Source: Rothia sp. (in: high G+C Gram-positive bacteria) (lineage in GTDB: Bacteria; Actinomycetota; Actinomycetes; Actinomycetales; Micrococcaceae). From it: a DNA stretch of 64,000 nt. A model generated the notes under the pieces. That model did not search any database. It had not been told where the DNA came from and was given only the letters and a program-made list of their open reading frames with translations. Shown one piece after another: positions 53,360 to 62,952 of this stretch (position 1 is the stretch's first letter; each line of letters begins with the position of its first letter). Both the position numbers and the translations under genes were made by a program. The stretch lies in NCBI GenBank assembly GCA_030524105.1, contig JAUNHE010000005.1, forward strand, positions 1 through 64,000, read 5' to 3'.

Positions 53360-55741
53360 TTACTCTGCCGGAGCCATGCTGGCAGCCGTAGAGGCAGAGT
53401 AGTTAGCCGCTTCGTCTACTGCCCGAACGAAGTAGCGGGCTCCAGCCTGGTGATCCACCGTATAGGAGCTTTCTTTGCTAGTTGCTATTACCCTGTCATC
53501 ACGCAAAATTTGATAGGAGACCCCGCTATCTGGTGATGCGCTCCAGCTCAGCCGGTCCTTACCCGCTTGATCTTGGCTAACCGTCAGATCGCTCGGTGCT
53601 GCCGGTGGGGTGGTATCTGCCGGGGCAAAACGAGCAAAACCCACCGTCTTTTGGGTTCCGTTTTTCCCCAGTGATCTGTTGATATCGCCACCAACCCACA
53701 GGGTGCCGGTGGAGTCTGTAAAGGTCTCCCAGATGCCCCAGCCTTTCTCACCGGAAAGCTGAGGATTAAAATCGGGAATGACTTTACCGGTCTGGGCATC
53801 CCAGGCACCAACCAGTTTCACCTGGTAAATATTGGTGTTACCGGGTGAGTTCCAGGTGTTTTGCCAGAGCGAGGATCCCTCATAGATGAAGTCGCCGCAG
53901 TGGCAGGAACCGTAAATAACCCCCTGGTTGTAGCTGAGATCCTGAAAGTCGCCACCTTGGATAGTGATGGCTGAAGCCTCCCGGGCGTAACTGCCTTGAG
54001 TGTACTTGGCAATAATGTGCTCAGAACCGCCCGTCCAGACGGCACCGTCTATAGCCTGGACATCAAACTGGAAATCTGCGTTGGTTCGGGTTGAAAAATG
54101 AGATGTTTCCCAATCCCAGGCTGCCTGTCGTTGGCCATTGACAGGGTTAATAGCTGCCAGGCGCTTAGTTGGCTGACCGGACAAATCAGAAAAATAGCCG
54201 GCGGCGTAAACGGTGCTTTGATCGGCTGCTGGGTTAATGCCGTTGACGGTACCGTTGAGAATGGGCCGCCAGTCCCAGTCCACCGATTTATCGCTAAGCC
54301 GGTAGCGGGTAGCGTTTTTTGAATAGGCATAGGTGGGTGAGGTGTTACCCTGGGCGTGGGTAAAACTACCGCCTACATAGAGGTAGTTATTGTCTACCGC
54401 CAGGGAATGAACCTTAGTAACGCCTCCAGTGTTTCTGTTAATCAGATTCCAGGTGTAGGACTGGTCCAGGGCGCCGGTAACAGGATCGAGCACAGCCAAA
54501 CCCATGGCGGGGCTGCCGTTGACGGTTGAGAATTCGCCGCCTATCACAATATTGCCGTTAGGCAGGGTAGTTAGTGCCTTTACCTGCTGGTCCAGCTGGG
54601 GTCTAAAACTGCGCAAGGGCTCGCCAGTATGGACGTTAAAGGCTGCAATGTTGTGCTGGTAGATAACCTCACCGGTTTTATCGTTACGTATATGGGCAAA
54701 ATCCCCGGCAACGTAAACATAGTCCCCGGACTGGGCAATAGCCTGAACATAGGTATTAAGTTCTCCAGGTGTTTTACCGTACCGAGCCTGCGAGTAGGTT
54801 AGGGTCGAAGTTCGCCAGCTAACAGGCTCAGCAGTGCTGCTGGGTAGGGCCCGGTGCTGGCTAGCAGCCTGGCCTTGATCGGCAATGCGGCTAAAGCCGG
54901 CGTTCTCCTGGGTAATTTTAGGGCGAATAAAAACCTGGGCAAAGGGAATGGCAAACCCCGAGGTGGAGGATGCTGAATACAGGTAGGAATTGCGTGCCGT
55001 ACTGCCGGCTTGAGAATAGGTGCTACCGTAGGCAAAGCCCATTTGCCACTGCTGCGCTGCCATGCCATTAAAGTGAATGCTGTTGCTAGCATTTGCCACA
55101 GTGATTGGCTGATTGGTGCTGCTCGCATAGCTGAGCGAAGACTGGGGCGCATTAGGGGTCTCAAACTTGAAGTTGTTCCATTCGGACCTGGCGTTGAGGG
55201 TCCAACTCCAGTTCTGTAGCTTGGCCCGGTTAAAGGTAACTTCTTGATACTCGGATCCCTGGCTATTGAGGGCACGGCGAAGCCGAATGCTATCTTCAAG
55301 CTCATAAGGCGGTTTATTGGCCATGAGGGCATCAATAGTTTTAGAGGGGAGCTGGACCGGACTAAAAGCGTTAAGACCGCTGGGGGTCTTATGGATATTG
55401 TTGGGATCTCCCTTGCCGCTGTACTGATCGGTCCAGCCTTCTCGGCCGCGGCCGATCATGACCCAGCCGCCACCTTTGCTTTCCTGGTCACAGTAGAACT
55501 GAGCCGGAGCATCCATCTGTGGTGTGTAGAGCCAGTAGGTGCCGGATGGCGCAGCTGGATTTTTTTCTTTAATTTCGTAGCAGGAGGCAGCAGCGGTTTC
55601 GCTGCTGAGCCCATTAACTTTGGCGGTGGTTCCGTTATCGGCTGGAAGGACATCTGCTGTTGCCGGTAAAAAGGTAAAGGCCAGCGTCATTGAGACAAGA
55701 CTGACCAAAAGCTTACGCGTGAAGCTCTGGGCTGTATGCAT
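53360..55741 (-). CDS. secreted fibrinogen-like/beta-propeller/FnIII protein (paralog C)
   Basis: A 793-residue exported protein with the same plan as paralog B. The signal peptide is KLLVSLVSMTLAFTFLPATADV. The fibrinogen-like part has ASCYEIKEKNPAAPSGTYWLYTP and FYCDQESKGGGWVMIGRGREGW. Propeller repeats include YVAGDFAHI, IVIGGEFSTV, LYVGGSFTHA, VYAAGYFSDL and LWVGGDINRS, with GSCHCGDFIYEGSS before the last repeat. It ends in one FnIII module. AGGGG lies 6 bases before the ATG. The three paralogs must come from tandem duplication. Fibrinogen-like domains in animals bind acetylated sugars; the bacterial role is unknown. Confidence 0.85.
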   Translation of the reverse strand: MHTAQSFTRKLLVSLVSMTLAFTFLPATADVLPADNGTTAKVNGLSSETAAASCYEIKEKNPAAPSGTYWLYTPQMDAPAQFYCDQESKGGGWVMIGRGREGWTDQYSGKGDPNNIHKTPSGLNAFSPVQLPSKTIDALMANKPPYELEDSIRLRRALNSQGSEYQEVTFNRAKLQNWSWTLNARSEWNNFKFETPNAPQSSLSYASSTNQPITVANASNSIHFNGMAAQQWQMGFAYGSTYSQAGSTARNSYLYSASSTSGFAIPFAQVFIRPKITQENAGFSRIADQGQAASQHRALPSSTAEPVSWRTSTLTYSQARYGKTPGELNTYVQAIAQSGDYVYVAGDFAHIRNDKTGEVIYQHNIAAFNVHTGEPLRSFRPQLDQQVKALTTLPNGNIVIGGEFSTVNGSPAMGLAVLDPVTGALDQSYTWNLINRNTGGVTKVHSLAVDNNYLYVGGSFTHAQGNTSPTYAYSKNATRYRLSDKSVDWDWRPILNGTVNGINPAADQSTVYAAGYFSDLSGQPTKRLAAINPVNGQRQAAWDWETSHFSTRTNADFQFDVQAIDGAVWTGGSEHIIAKYTQGSYAREASAITIQGGDFQDLSYNQGVIYGSCHCGDFIYEGSSLWQNTWNSPGNTNIYQVKLVGAWDAQTGKVIPDFNPQLSGEKGWGIWETFTDSTGTLWVGGDINRSLGKNGTQKTVGFARFAPADTTPPAAPSDLTVSQDQAGKDRLSWSASPDSGVSYQILRDDRVIATSKESSYTVDHQAGARYFVRAVDEAANYSASTAASMAPAE

Positions 55742-56081
55742 TTTTTCCCCTAGCGAGTGCTCTAGCTGACTATTCTTAGCTGGGGGAAATGCTCCATCCG
55801 GGGGTGAGCAGAATAGTTTTATGACAGTCTGATTTAATCACTTAAGTATTTTTGTCCAATTAACCTACGGTTTTAACCACATATATGTGTACAAAAAACC
55901 AAAACTAAGGTCTTGAACTTCGTAACAAAAGAGAGATATTAGCAAATGTATAGGCAAAGGGGTCCGGGAATATCCCGCATGACAAGCCATGGAACAGATC
56001 TAGTCCATGCACAAGGGGCGTGTCGTGCGATAATTGAGCGGTCCTCTTTTTCCTCCTGTGCACGAGAAAGTAGCTTTCCCC
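55742..56081. promoter_or_regulatory. divergent region between paralog C and mfd
   Basis: 340 bases that must hold promoters for both genes. A TTAGCTGGGGG/CCGGGGGTGAGC-type loose hairpin lies near 55775-55815. 55830-55910 is AT-rich, with ACATATATGTGT near 55879-55890 as a short palindrome. No gene is seen. Confidence 0.4.
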
Positions 56082-59000
56082 ATGAGTTTGCGCGGTCTTA
56101 GTCAACTGCTGGCCCAAGAACCCAGTTTTCAGCGGCTTATGCAGGCTGCTGGCGCCCCGGTTGACGAGCGAGCCCAACAAATGACCATAGCTGCGGTAGA
56201 CGGTGCCCGTCCGCTGCTGCTAGCTAACCTAGCTCAGCAACTGGCAAGCCAGGCGGGAGAGAAGGCAAGTCTGCTTGTTGTTTTTGCGACCGACCGGGAA
56301 GCAGAGGCAGCGCAGGCCGGACTAGCTTCCCTGATGGATCCAGCAGATATCGCCTATTTTCCTGCCTGGGAAACCCTGCCGCACGAGAGACTTTCACCGC
56401 GCTCCGATACCGTAGGGCAGCGGCTTCACCTCTTACGCCAGCTAGCACTGGGAGAAAATGCCAAGGTAATCCTCACACCGGTACGGGCCCTTTTACAGCC
56501 CTTTGTTGCTGGACTGGAAAAAATGCAGCCTGTCAGCCTGGCCGTAGGCCAAAGCCTAGACTTTGAAGACCTTATTAAGGCTCTAAATCAGGCAGCTTAC
56601 TCCAGGGTGGATCTGGTCTCTAAACGCGGCGAATTTGCTGTCCGCGGCGGCATCATAGATCTTTTTTCTCCTCTGGCTGATCACCCGGTACGTATCGATT
56701 TTTTTGGGGATGAAATTGAAAGTATGCGCTGGTTCTCCCTGGCTGATCAGCGTACTTTATCCCAGCTTGAGCCAGCACAAAAGCTGCTAGCACCACCTTG
56801 CCGGGAACTGCTTATTACACCGGAGGTCATGTCGCGGGCAGCAAAATTGCGCCAGGAGCTGCCCGGGGCCCAGGCCATTCTTGAAAAATTAGCCGGCGGC
56901 ATTTACGTAGAAGGTATGGAATCTTTGACTCCACTGCTGGTTGATCACATGACCAGCCTGATCGAAGTAGTGCCCAAAAGCTGCCTGCCCATCATGATTG
57001 AACCAGAAAAAATTAAGGCGCGGGCTGCAGACTTACTGGCTACGAATGCAGAGTTTTTGGAGGCAGCCTGGAAATCCGCCGCTGAAAGCAGCCAGGCGCC
57101 CATTGACCTCAGCCAGCACGGCTCCGCTCTAGCAGCCGGTGCCTTTCAGACCTTAGATCAGGTGGAGCAGCGGGCCCTGCAACGGGGTTTAGGCTGGTGG
57201 TCTATGACAGCCATGGGCCTGGAAACTGCCATAGAGGATGGCCACGATAGCCTCTCTTTTGCTGGCAGAGTACCGCACTCCTTTGCCGGAAACGTGAGCG
57301 ACTTGCTGGAACAGGTGGGCCGTAAGGTAGCTGACGGCTGGCACCTGGTGGTAGTCACGGACGGTCCCGGACCGCTTTCCAGGCTGCGCACCCTCTTTCA
57401 GGAAGCCAATATTCCTGCTGTAACGAGGGAGGATCTTACCGAACCGCCTCAGGCAGGCCTGATCGAATTGACTACGGCTTCAGCCGGCCAAGGTTTTATG
57501 ATGGATGCGGCTAAAATTGGTTTCTTAACCGAAGCAGATATTCTAGGGAGGTCTACCCGCTACAGCAGCAGGAGCCCTAGAAGCAGTAAGCTCCCCAGCC
57601 GCCGCCGTAAAAATGCGGTAGATCCACTAGCCTTAAAAACTGGAGACTACGTTGTCCACGAGCAGCACGGTATTGGTCGTTTTGTGGAACTGACGCAGCG
57701 TCCTATTGCTGGAGCCAGCATCCGGGCCGGGCAGGCTAAACCTATGAAAGAATACCTGGTGCTTGAATATGCGGCCTCCAAGCGTGGCGGGGCCAGGGAC
57801 AGACTTTTTGTTCCAACAGACCAGCTAGATTTGGTCTCCCACTATGTGGGAGGTGAGGCGCCAACCCTCTCTAAAATGGGTGGCTCAGATTGGGCTAAAA
57901 CAAAGGCTAAAGCCCGCAAGGCTGTTAAAGAAATCGCCGCCGACCTTATTAAGCTCTACTCTGCCCGGCAAGCCTCACGCGGGCATGCCTTTAGCGCAGA
58001 TACTCCCTGGCAGGCAGAACTAGAAGCTGCTTTTCCCTATACGGAAACCCCGGACCAGCTGGCTGCTATTAACGAGGTAAAAAGTGACATGGAAGCGGAA
58101 GTTCCTATGGATCGACTTATCTCTGGTGACGTTGGGTATGGAAAAACAGAAATTGCTGTTAGGGCCGCCTTCAAAGCGGTTCAGGACGGTAAGCAGGTGG
58201 CCTTGCTGGTTCCCACTACTCTGCTGGCTCAACAACATTTTGAAACCTTTAAAGAGCGTTATTCCGGTTTTCCGGTCCGGGTTCAGGTGCTTTCTCGTTT
58301 TCAAACTAAAAAGCAGGTGGAACAGACCCTAGAAAACATGCGTAAGGGTAGCGTAGATGTTCTTATCGGAACCCACCGCCTGCTCTCCGAAGACGCACAA
58401 TTTAAGGACCTTGGCCTGGTCATTATTGATGAGGAGCAACGGTTTGGTGTTGATCATAAAGAAAAGTTAAAGACACTACGCACCAATGTGGATGTCCTAG
58501 CTATGTCTGCCACCCCCATTCCCCGCACCCTAGAAATGTCCTTGACCGGTATCCGTGAAACCTCTACTTTAGCCACGGCGCCGGAGGAGCGCCACCCCGT
58601 TCTAACCTATGTAGGCAGCCGCACCGATCAGCAAATTAGTGCAGCCATCCGCCGGGAACTCATGCGTGAAGGGCAGGTATTTTTTGTCCATAATCGAGTA
58701 GCAGGAATTGACCAAGTTGCTGCCGAATTACAGCAGCTGGTGCCTGAGGCCAGGATTGCGGTTGCCCACGGCAAGATGAGTGAATCCCGCCTGGAACAGA
58801 TCATTGTTGACTTTTGGGAACGTAAGTTTGATGTGCTGGTCTGCACCACCATTGTAGAGACAGGCCTTGATATTTCTAATGCCAATACCCTGATTGTGGA
58901 TCAGGCCCAAAACTATGGTTTGTCGCAGCTACACCAGTTGCGCGGCCGGGTGGGCAGGGGCCGTGAACGTGCCTATGCCTATTTTCTTTATCCGGCTCAG

Positions 59001-59696
59001 AAAGTCCTGGGCGAGATCGCCCTGGAGCGTCTTAAAGCGGTTGCCACCCATAATGAGCTGGGCTCGGGTATGCAGCTGGCTATGAAGGACCTAGAAATTC
59101 GTGGAGCGGGAAATCTGCTAGGTGGAGAACAGTCCGGTCATATTGCCGGGGTTGGTTTTGATCTTTACCTACGCCTGGTAGGAGAAGCTGTGGCCCAATA
59201 CCAGGATCCCGATCAGGGCCAGCCGCTCACAGAAGTTAAGGTTGATTTACCGGTTAACGCCCATATTCCGCATGACTATGTGTCTTCAGAGCGGCTACGC
59301 TTGGCAGCTTACCGTCAGATAGCTCAGGCGCAGAATCAGGATGAGCTTAAGGAGGCTCTTGCAGAGCTGACGGACCGTTACGGGCAGATCCCCGAGGCAG
59401 TCCATCATCTGCTACAGGTAGCTGCACTGCGCCTGCGGGCCCGGCAGGCAGCTATTAAGGAGATCGTTGTTCTAGGGCCTAAAGTACGGTTTTATGCGGC
59501 AGCACTGCCCGAGTCGAGGCAGATGCGTCTGAAGCGGATGTACCCGGGATCGATCTATAAGCAGGTGGCTGGCAGCGCCGACTACCAAATCCTGGTCCCC
59601 CGTCCCAAAACCAGCAGCATTGGAGGCAAGGATTTGGTTGATGCCGCCATGCTGGATTGGGTTGCTACCTTTATTGAGGTAATTTTTGAAGGCTAA
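56082..59696 (+). CDS. mfd: transcription-repair coupling factor
   Basis: Removes RNA polymerase stalled at DNA lesions and recruits UvrA. The N-terminal UvrB-like region has FPAWETLPHERLSPRSD and GGIIDLFSPL. The RNA-polymerase-interacting (CarD-like) domain starts at LKTGDYVVHEQHGIGRF. The translocase has ISGDVGYGKTEIAVRAAF (motif I), IIDEEQRFGVDHKEKLK (motif II) and SATPIPRTLEMS, plus the TRG motif near ETGLDISNANTLIVD. The C-terminal TRCF domain follows. The frame is open from TTG 56034. ATG 56082 gives the usual MSLRGLSQLL start; GTG 56058 is another option. About 1204 residues, a normal length. Confidence 0.96.
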   Translation: MSLRGLSQLLAQEPSFQRLMQAAGAPVDERAQQMTIAAVDGARPLLLANLAQQLASQAGEKASLLVVFATDREAEAAQAGLASLMDPADIAYFPAWETLPHERLSPRSDTVGQRLHLLRQLALGENAKVILTPVRALLQPFVAGLEKMQPVSLAVGQSLDFEDLIKALNQAAYSRVDLVSKRGEFAVRGGIIDLFSPLADHPVRIDFFGDEIESMRWFSLADQRTLSQLEPAQKLLAPPCRELLITPEVMSRAAKLRQELPGAQAILEKLAGGIYVEGMESLTPLLVDHMTSLIEVVPKSCLPIMIEPEKIKARAADLLATNAEFLEAAWKSAAESSQAPIDLSQHGSALAAGAFQTLDQVEQRALQRGLGWWSMTAMGLETAIEDGHDSLSFAGRVPHSFAGNVSDLLEQVGRKVADGWHLVVVTDGPGPLSRLRTLFQEANIPAVTREDLTEPPQAGLIELTTASAGQGFMMDAAKIGFLTEADILGRSTRYSSRSPRSSKLPSRRRKNAVDPLALKTGDYVVHEQHGIGRFVELTQRPIAGASIRAGQAKPMKEYLVLEYAASKRGGARDRLFVPTDQLDLVSHYVGGEAPTLSKMGGSDWAKTKAKARKAVKEIAADLIKLYSARQASRGHAFSADTPWQAELEAAFPYTETPDQLAAINEVKSDMEAEVPMDRLISGDVGYGKTEIAVRAAFKAVQDGKQVALLVPTTLLAQQHFETFKERYSGFPVRVQVLSRFQTKKQVEQTLENMRKGSVDVLIGTHRLLSEDAQFKDLGLVIIDEEQRFGVDHKEKLKTLRTNVDVLAMSATPIPRTLEMSLTGIRETSTLATAPEERHPVLTYVGSRTDQQISAAIRRELMREGQVFFVHNRVAGIDQVAAELQQLVPEARIAVAHGKMSESRLEQIIVDFWERKFDVLVCTTIVETGLDISNANTLIVDQAQNYGLSQLHQLRGRVGRGRERAYAYFLYPAQKVLGEIALERLKAVATHNELGSGMQLAMKDLEIRGAGNLLGGEQSGHIAGVGFDLYLRLVGEAVAQYQDPDQGQPLTEVKVDLPVNAHIPHDYVSSERLRLAAYRQIAQAQNQDELKEALAELTDRYGQIPEAVHHLLQVAALRLRARQAAIKEIVVLGPKVRFYAAALPESRQMRLKRMYPGSIYKQVAGSADYQILVPRPKTSSIGGKDLVDAAMLDWVATFIEVIFEG

Positions 59697-59762
59697 TGCT
59701 GTCTTAGCTGAGGGCTGCCTTAGCTAAGGCAAAAGCAAACAGGGGCGTGGCTAGATAAGCAG

Positions 59763-59798
59763 CGGGGCAGGAGCGAGATAAGTCTCCTTCCTGCCCCG
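59763..59798. terminator. terminator between mfd and the small membrane gene
   Basis: A stem CGGGGCAGGA/TCCTGCCCCG with inner GAGA/TCTC pairs lies between two convergent genes. A perfect 14-base palindrome GCCTTAGCTAAGGC is found about 40 bases before it and may add to termination of mfd. Confidence 0.75.
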
Positions 59799-59812
59799 GG
59801 CCCCGCAAAGGT

Positions 59813-60094
59813 TTAGAGCTGAGTTAGTTCAGTTCCGCTGCGGCGAACCCCACGATTGGTTTTGCTAGGAAGCAGATGATAGACCAGGGCCCAGGGCAGG
59901 CAGAACAGGCCGATTGCTGCGCACATACCCGCGGGGCCAGCATCGGGGTAAAAACCCAGCGCGTAAATTCCCAGGGTAAAAACTAGAGCAAAACCAAGAA
60001 AAACCAGCACATTACCCGTCAGACGTCCGGCCCCGGAATGGGTAGGACCGCTTGCCTTAAAAATTTCGGGGTCGTAGTAGCGATCGTCTGCCAT
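59813..60094 (-). CDS. small membrane protein, function unknown
   Basis: A 93-residue protein with two hydrophobic segments (about 29-48 and 54-73), an N-terminal polar part starting MADDRYYDPEIF, and a basic tail. AGGAGA lies a few bases before the ATG. It resembles the small two-helix proteins of unknown function common next to housekeeping genes in actinobacteria, but I do not recognise a named family. It ends toward mfd. Confidence 0.7.
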   Translation of the reverse strand: MADDRYYDPEIFKASGPTHSGAGRLTGNVLVFLGFALVFTLGIYALGFYPDAGPAGMCAAIGLFCLPWALVYHLLPSKTNRGVRRSGTELTQL

Positions 60095-60202
60095 AGAAAA
60101 TCTCCTTATACTGTAGCGGCCCGGCCTTGCCAGCCAGAGGCAGGCCTCGCTGCCTCACTTCGTCTCATCAACAGTATAGGCCTCCCAAGAATTTTAAGCT
60201 CA

Positions 60203-60227
60203 GTGTGTCAGCATATGTCTGCCACAC
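60203..60227. promoter_or_regulatory. imperfect palindrome upstream of the small membrane gene
   Basis: GTGTG-x-CAG and CTG-x-CACAC flank a 7-base centre. The element lies between the deoC stop and the small membrane protein gene. The size fits a dimeric repressor operator. The regulator is unknown. Confidence 0.3.
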
Positions 60228-60268
60228 AATAAGAGCCAGCAGGTAAGCCGGGGCAGCTCTTGCCCTCT

Positions 60269-60937
60269 TTACTGGGCCTGGATAATGCTTATTCCTTGGG
60301 AAGCACCAATACGGTTGGCCCCGGCAGCGATCATAGCAAGCGCCTGCTGGCGGGTACGTATCCCACCCGAAGCTTTAACACCGATGTTTGGCCCAACCGT
60401 TTGCCGCATAAGCTTAACATCTGCTTCCTTAGCGCCTGAAGCAGAAAAACCGGTGGAGGTTTTCACAAAGTCAGCTCCGGCAGCAACACTCACTTGACAG
60501 GCAAAAACCTTCTCCTGATCGTTCAGTTCGGAGGTTTCAATAATAACCTTTAAGGCGGCATTAGCCGCGTGGCAGACCTGGGCAACAGCCTCAACATCGG
60601 CCGCTACCGTCTGCCGATCCATAGCCCGGACCGCCGCAATATTAATAACCATATCTACCTCCTTGACCCCGGCAGCCACAGCCTGCTCCGCCTCAAAAGC
60701 CTTAACCTGGGTGCTAGAAGCTCCCAGGGGAAAGCCCACGACGACGCAGGGTAAAACCTCCGATCCGGTGAGCTCCTCCACCAGGAGGCTAGCCCACAGG
60801 GGATTTGCACAAACTGAAGCAAAGCCGTGCTGGCGGGCTTCGGCACAGAGCCGGCGTATATCGGCTTGCCCGGCCGAGGGCGCCAGGATGGTGTGATCAA
60901 TCATGGCAGCAAGCTCAGCATTGCTGATTCTTGTCAT
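60269..60937 (-). CDS. deoC: deoxyribose-phosphate aldolase
   Basis: Cleaves 2-deoxyribose 5-phosphate to glyceraldehyde 3-phosphate and acetaldehyde in nucleoside breakdown. IDHTILAPSAGQADIRRLC at the start, VCANPLW, the Schiff-base lysine in VKTSTGFSA and VKASGGIRT are all present. The length of 222 is normal. AAAGGAAG lies before the ATG. The phosphosugar mutase gene lies just upstream in the same direction, consistent with a deoxynucleoside or sugar phosphate salvage unit. Confidence 0.96.
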   Translation of the reverse strand: MTRISNAELAAMIDHTILAPSAGQADIRRLCAEARQHGFASVCANPLWASLLVEELTGSEVLPCVVVGFPLGASSTQVKAFEAEQAVAAGVKEVDMVINIAAVRAMDRQTVAADVEAVAQVCHAANAALKVIIETSELNDQEKVFACQVSVAAGADFVKTSTGFSASGAKEADVKLMRQTVGPNIGVKASGGIRTRQQALAMIAAGANRIGASQGISIIQAQ

Positions 60938-60976
60938 AGCTCTTCCTTTACCTGTACGTTATGCTGCCGGTCTTGC

Positions 60977-62695
60977 TCATTGCCCTAAGGCCAGGCTTAT
61001 ATCTTGGCCTAGAAGCTTAAGCTGCTTCTTGGCAGCAGCACGGGCCTGGCTGAGGGAACCGGCATAGTTATCTGGATCTTCAATAACTTCCATATAACAC
61101 TTAAGTTTAGGCTCGGTACCGGAAGGACGTACAATGACCCGAGATTTATTGTGCATCAGGTAAACAAAACCGGGAGTCGGGGGAAAGCCCTGCCAGCCAA
61201 GGCTTAAATCCGTGATTTCTGTTACGGCCGAGCTGGCCAGAACCTTTGGTGGCTGCTTGCGCAGCCGAGCAACCATATCTTCAATCTGGCTGAGCTGATC
61301 AACCCGGATAGAAACTTGTTGGGTAGCGTAGACTCCGTGCTTGGCAGCCAGCTGATCTAAGACCTCCAGCAAGGAAGAACCTGCCGATTTAAGGTTCTGG
61401 GCATAGAGGGCCAGCAGGAGGGCGGCAGCGATTCCGTCCTTATCTTTGACCGAGGCCGGGTCGACACTGTAACCGATTGCTTCTTCATAACCGTAAGCCA
61501 GATTTTTGATGCGGCCAATCCATTTAAAACCGGTGAGAGTCTGTTCGTGCCGCAGGCCAGCATCCTGGGCAATAGCCTGCAAAAGCCGAGAGGACACCAA
61601 AGAGTTGGCAAAGACCGGGGTGGGCTCATGCTCCGGTACCGTATCCAGCCGCTCAATCATGGCTACCCCCAAGAGGGCTCCTACCTCATCGCCACTGAGC
61701 TGGCGCCAGCTCTGGCAGCTTGGATCGTAGAGGGCAAAAGCTGCCCGGTCTGCGTCTGGATCGTTGGCAATAATCAGATCAGCTTTTACCTCTTGGGCAA
61801 GCTCTAGAGCCAGATCTAGTGCCCCCGCTTCCTCCGGGTTGGGGAAAGCTACTGTTGGAAAATCTGGGTCCGGGTGCAATTGCTGCATCACCGGGTGCAC
61901 CTCAGAAAAACCTGCCTCCTGCAAGGCGGCCAGCAGCAGTCTGCCTCCCACACCGTGCATAGCAGTGTAGACAATAGACAAATCTGGCTGCGAGACCCGT
62001 CCCAGGGCGGCTACACTGCGCAGATAGTCTTGACTAGCGCCTTCGGGTAAAAGCTGCCACCCCGCAGGAGCTAGGCTTATCTCTGAATCTAGAACAGCAG
62101 CAATTTCAGCGGCGATATCGGAGTCGTAAGGGGGAACAATTTGGGCTCCGCCAGCGTGCTGGTCAACAGCCTGTCCTCCCAAATAAACCTTGTAGCCATT
62201 ATCTTGAGCCGGGTTGTGAGAGGCCGTTACCATAACCCCAATCTCCGCCCCGTATTTTTGGGTTGCCCAGGCTAAAAGCGGTGTGGGGCCAGCTTGATCA
62301 AACAGATAGGTTTTAATGCCAGCTGCCGTAAAAATGGCGGCAGACTCCTGGGCAAAGATAGCTGAGTTTGTGCGGGCATCAAAGCCCACAATGGCAGTTA
62401 GCTCGGACCAGCCCTCCCTCTGAGCCCGGCCTTTAATATAGTTGGCTAACCCCGCTGCTGCTCGTCGTACAACAACCCGGTTCATTCGCATAGGACCAGC
62501 TCCTAGGCTGGCTCGCAGCCCGGCTGTACCAAATTGTAGATTGCCTGAAAAGCGGTCGCTTAAATCAGCCAGGGCCTGCTGATCACCAGCCTGGGCCAAA
62601 TCAAGAATTTCTGCTAGCTGGGCACGGGTCTGCGGGTCAGGATCAATCGTTAACCAGGAAGTAGCCTGGTCTATGAGCTGGGCAAGCGATGGCAT
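60977..62695 (-). CDS. phospho-sugar mutase (phosphoglucomutase/phosphopentomutase/phosphomannomutase type)
   Basis: Alpha-D-phosphohexomutase superfamily, 572 residues. The phosphoserine loop is MVTASHNPAQDNGYKVY, the metal-binding loop is NDPDADRAAF, the sugar-binding loop follows FKWIGRIKNLAYGYEEAIGYS, and the C-terminal phosphate site is RPSGTEPKLKCYMEV. Homologs of this length (PgcA/Pgm2 group) convert glucose 1- and 6-phosphate or pentose phosphates. Being next to deoC favours ribose or deoxyribose phosphate, but glucose 1-phosphate for RmlA and glycan synthesis is equally possible. AAAGGAAA precedes the ATG. Confidence 0.92.
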   Translation of the reverse strand: MPSLAQLIDQATSWLTIDPDPQTRAQLAEILDLAQAGDQQALADLSDRFSGNLQFGTAGLRASLGAGPMRMNRVVVRRAAAGLANYIKGRAQREGWSELTAIVGFDARTNSAIFAQESAAIFTAAGIKTYLFDQAGPTPLLAWATQKYGAEIGVMVTASHNPAQDNGYKVYLGGQAVDQHAGGAQIVPPYDSDIAAEIAAVLDSEISLAPAGWQLLPEGASQDYLRSVAALGRVSQPDLSIVYTAMHGVGGRLLLAALQEAGFSEVHPVMQQLHPDPDFPTVAFPNPEEAGALDLALELAQEVKADLIIANDPDADRAAFALYDPSCQSWRQLSGDEVGALLGVAMIERLDTVPEHEPTPVFANSLVSSRLLQAIAQDAGLRHEQTLTGFKWIGRIKNLAYGYEEAIGYSVDPASVKDKDGIAAALLLALYAQNLKSAGSSLLEVLDQLAAKHGVYATQQVSIRVDQLSQIEDMVARLRKQPPKVLASSAVTEITDLSLGWQGFPPTPGFVYLMHNKSRVIVRPSGTEPKLKCYMEVIEDPDNYAGSLSQARAAAKKQLKLLGQDISLALGQ

Positions 62696-62952
62696 TCTAT
62701 TTCCTTTTGATCAGCGGTACACAATTTACCCGGCAGCAGAAGTCTGCCGGCTGCAGGCGGGGGTCAACCCGGTTCAAATTCTGATTTTATGCTCAAACAG
62801 CTGCCGTAGATACCCGACGGTTAGCTGACTGGTTGGTGGATACTGCACAAGAATAACCTATCAAATCAGTTAAAAATGCTGGGGGAAACAGACAGATAAG
62901 TCACTAAGAGTTTGAACCAAACTATCTTCTGGAACACAATAAGAGGGTGACT
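62696..62952. promoter_or_regulatory. divergent promoter region, mutase and LpdA-like gene
   Basis: About 257 bases with no gene. It must carry promoters for both divergent genes; 62860-62945 is AT-rich. A GGTTCAAAT segment at 62772-62780 recalls a tRNA T-loop, but no cloverleaf forms around it. Confidence 0.4.

Noticed and set aside
46839-55669. Several long antisense and shifted frames inside the fibrinogen-like genes
   Set aside because: They repeat at the same place in each paralog and reflect codon bias of the real genes.
62772-62780. tRNA T-loop-like GGTTCAAAT
   Set aside because: The flanking bases do not pair as a T stem and no acceptor or anticodon stem fits.
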